Source: Candidatus Hodarchaeota archaeon
GTDB lineage: Archaea > Asgardarchaeota > Heimdallarchaeia > Hodarchaeales > Hodarchaeaceae
NCBI GenBank assembly: GCA_016839815.1
Contig: JAEOTM010000032.1
Span: forward strand, 62,001 to 126,000
Reading direction: 5' to 3'
Length of the DNA: 64,000 bases
A program made the translations under genes and the position numbers. The notes beneath the pieces are model-generated. The model saw only the letters and a program-made list of their open reading frames with translations, made no database searches and was not told where the DNA came from. Positions 63,624-64,000 of this stretch are shown in pieces. Each line of letters opens with the position of its first letter. Within the stretch, counting starts at the first letter, position 1.

Positions 63624-64000
63624 ATGAATTCAAATGAAACATCCAAGATACTAATTGCTTATTTTTCTTACTCTGGAAACACCCAAGAGATCGCCCTTAA
63701 AATCAATGAAATGGTTGGAGGAGTATTATTTCGTATTGAACCTGCTAAAAAGTATCCTGAAAGCTATCAAGATGTATTGAAGGTTGGTAAGGATGAAATT
63801 ATAAGGAAATATAGACCACCACTGAAAAAGAAATTGGAAAACATTGAAAAATTCGATGTGATTTTCATTGGTTCCCCAAATTGGTGTAAGACGATAGCTC
63901 CACCTGTAGTAACATTTCTTTCAGTCCATAGTTTCTCTGGAAAAAGAGTAATTCCATTTATCTCACACGGTGGAGGGGGTAAAGATAGTTGTGTTACTGA
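63624..64000 (+). CDS. Flavodoxin-like protein, 3' end cut by window edge
   Basis: The ATG at 63624 begins MNSNETSKILIAYFSYSGNT, with the FMN phosphate loop YSYSGNTQEIA. Later segments VIFIGSPNWCKTIAPP and VIPFISHGGGGKDS are further flavodoxin loops. It is like the flavodoxins of the NAD(P)H oxidoreductase kind (family 'flavodoxin_4'). The C-terminus is beyond the window. It may serve as an electron carrier or reductase. Confidence 0.85.
   Translation, partial: MNSNETSKILIAYFSYSGNTQEIALKINEMVGGVLFRIEPAKKYPESYQDVLKVGKDEIIRKYRPPLKKKLENIEKFDVIFIGSPNWCKTIAPPVVTFLSVHSFSGKRVIPFISHGGGGKDSCVT

Overview
The window is AT-rich, tightly packed archaeal DNA. The archaeal signs are a single-fold histone (9963-10166), A/T-rich TATA boxes 20-30 bases ahead of genes, AGGTG/GGTGA-type ribosome sites, PadR, HxlR and Lrp regulators, an ADP-forming acetyl-CoA synthetase-type subunit, a Y-family polymerase ending in a PIP box, and surface proteins with Thr/Ser/Pro stalks and a C-terminal membrane anchor. 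The mixture resembles Asgard (Heimdallarchaeia-type) genomes, but no diagnostic eukaryotic signature protein lies here, so that placement is inference. No rRNA, tRNA, CRISPR array, transposase or prophage was recognised.

Layout. 1-9.6 kb: a receiver-domain fragment, FAH-fold enzyme, sugar-nucleotide epimerase, secreted M6 protease, DMT transporter, endonuclease IV, flavin reductase and an orphan DNA methyltransferase. 9.6-20.8 kb: histone, response regulator, TPR protein, SfsA, DNA polymerase IV, membrane proteins, a PadR-HAAS membrane module, ThpR, a zinc-ribbon protein and an SCP2 protein.

20.9-33.4 kb is the most striking part, a sulfur-relay and electron-transfer island. One minus-strand operon encodes TusA, an MvhD-type protein, two HdrA-type flavoproteins, a small winged-helix protein and an HdrC-HdrE fusion with a membrane cytochrome-like half (a Qmo-like set without HdrB). 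An Lrp regulator and a DsrE protein are divergent from it. A second operon encodes TusA, DsrE2-like, DsrE-like, TusA, a sulfide:quinone-oxidoreductase-like flavoprotein and an Lrp regulator with a cysteine tail. Together they suggest that sulfane sulfur is passed over TusA/DsrE carriers between an SQR-like enzyme and a membrane-bound Hdr/Qmo-like complex.

33.4-50 kb: a structured intergenic region, a large surface protein, an aminotransferase and Lrp-like regulator, two tiny Cys/His-rich genes beside an HxlR regulator, a surface-anchor remnant, a nitrilase, a DinB-fold protein, a MaoC-type protein, an M29 aminopeptidase, a luciferase-like protein, the TldD/PmbA pair and an acyl-CoA synthetase-type protein. 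49.5-64 kb: a second orphan methyltransferase, a TPR gene broken by an in-frame TGA, a secreted M24 peptidase homologue, a beta-helix surface protein, a decayed SDR gene, GNAT and histidine kinase genes, an alpha/beta hydrolase, a secreted Asp/Arg-repeat protein behind a strong hairpin, a CxCPW/CxCSAG protein and a flavodoxin cut by the right edge.

Several starts were moved from the longest frame to a codon with a better ribosome site, and this is stated in each entry. Small genes, remnants and operator-like palindromes were found by reading the DNA directly.
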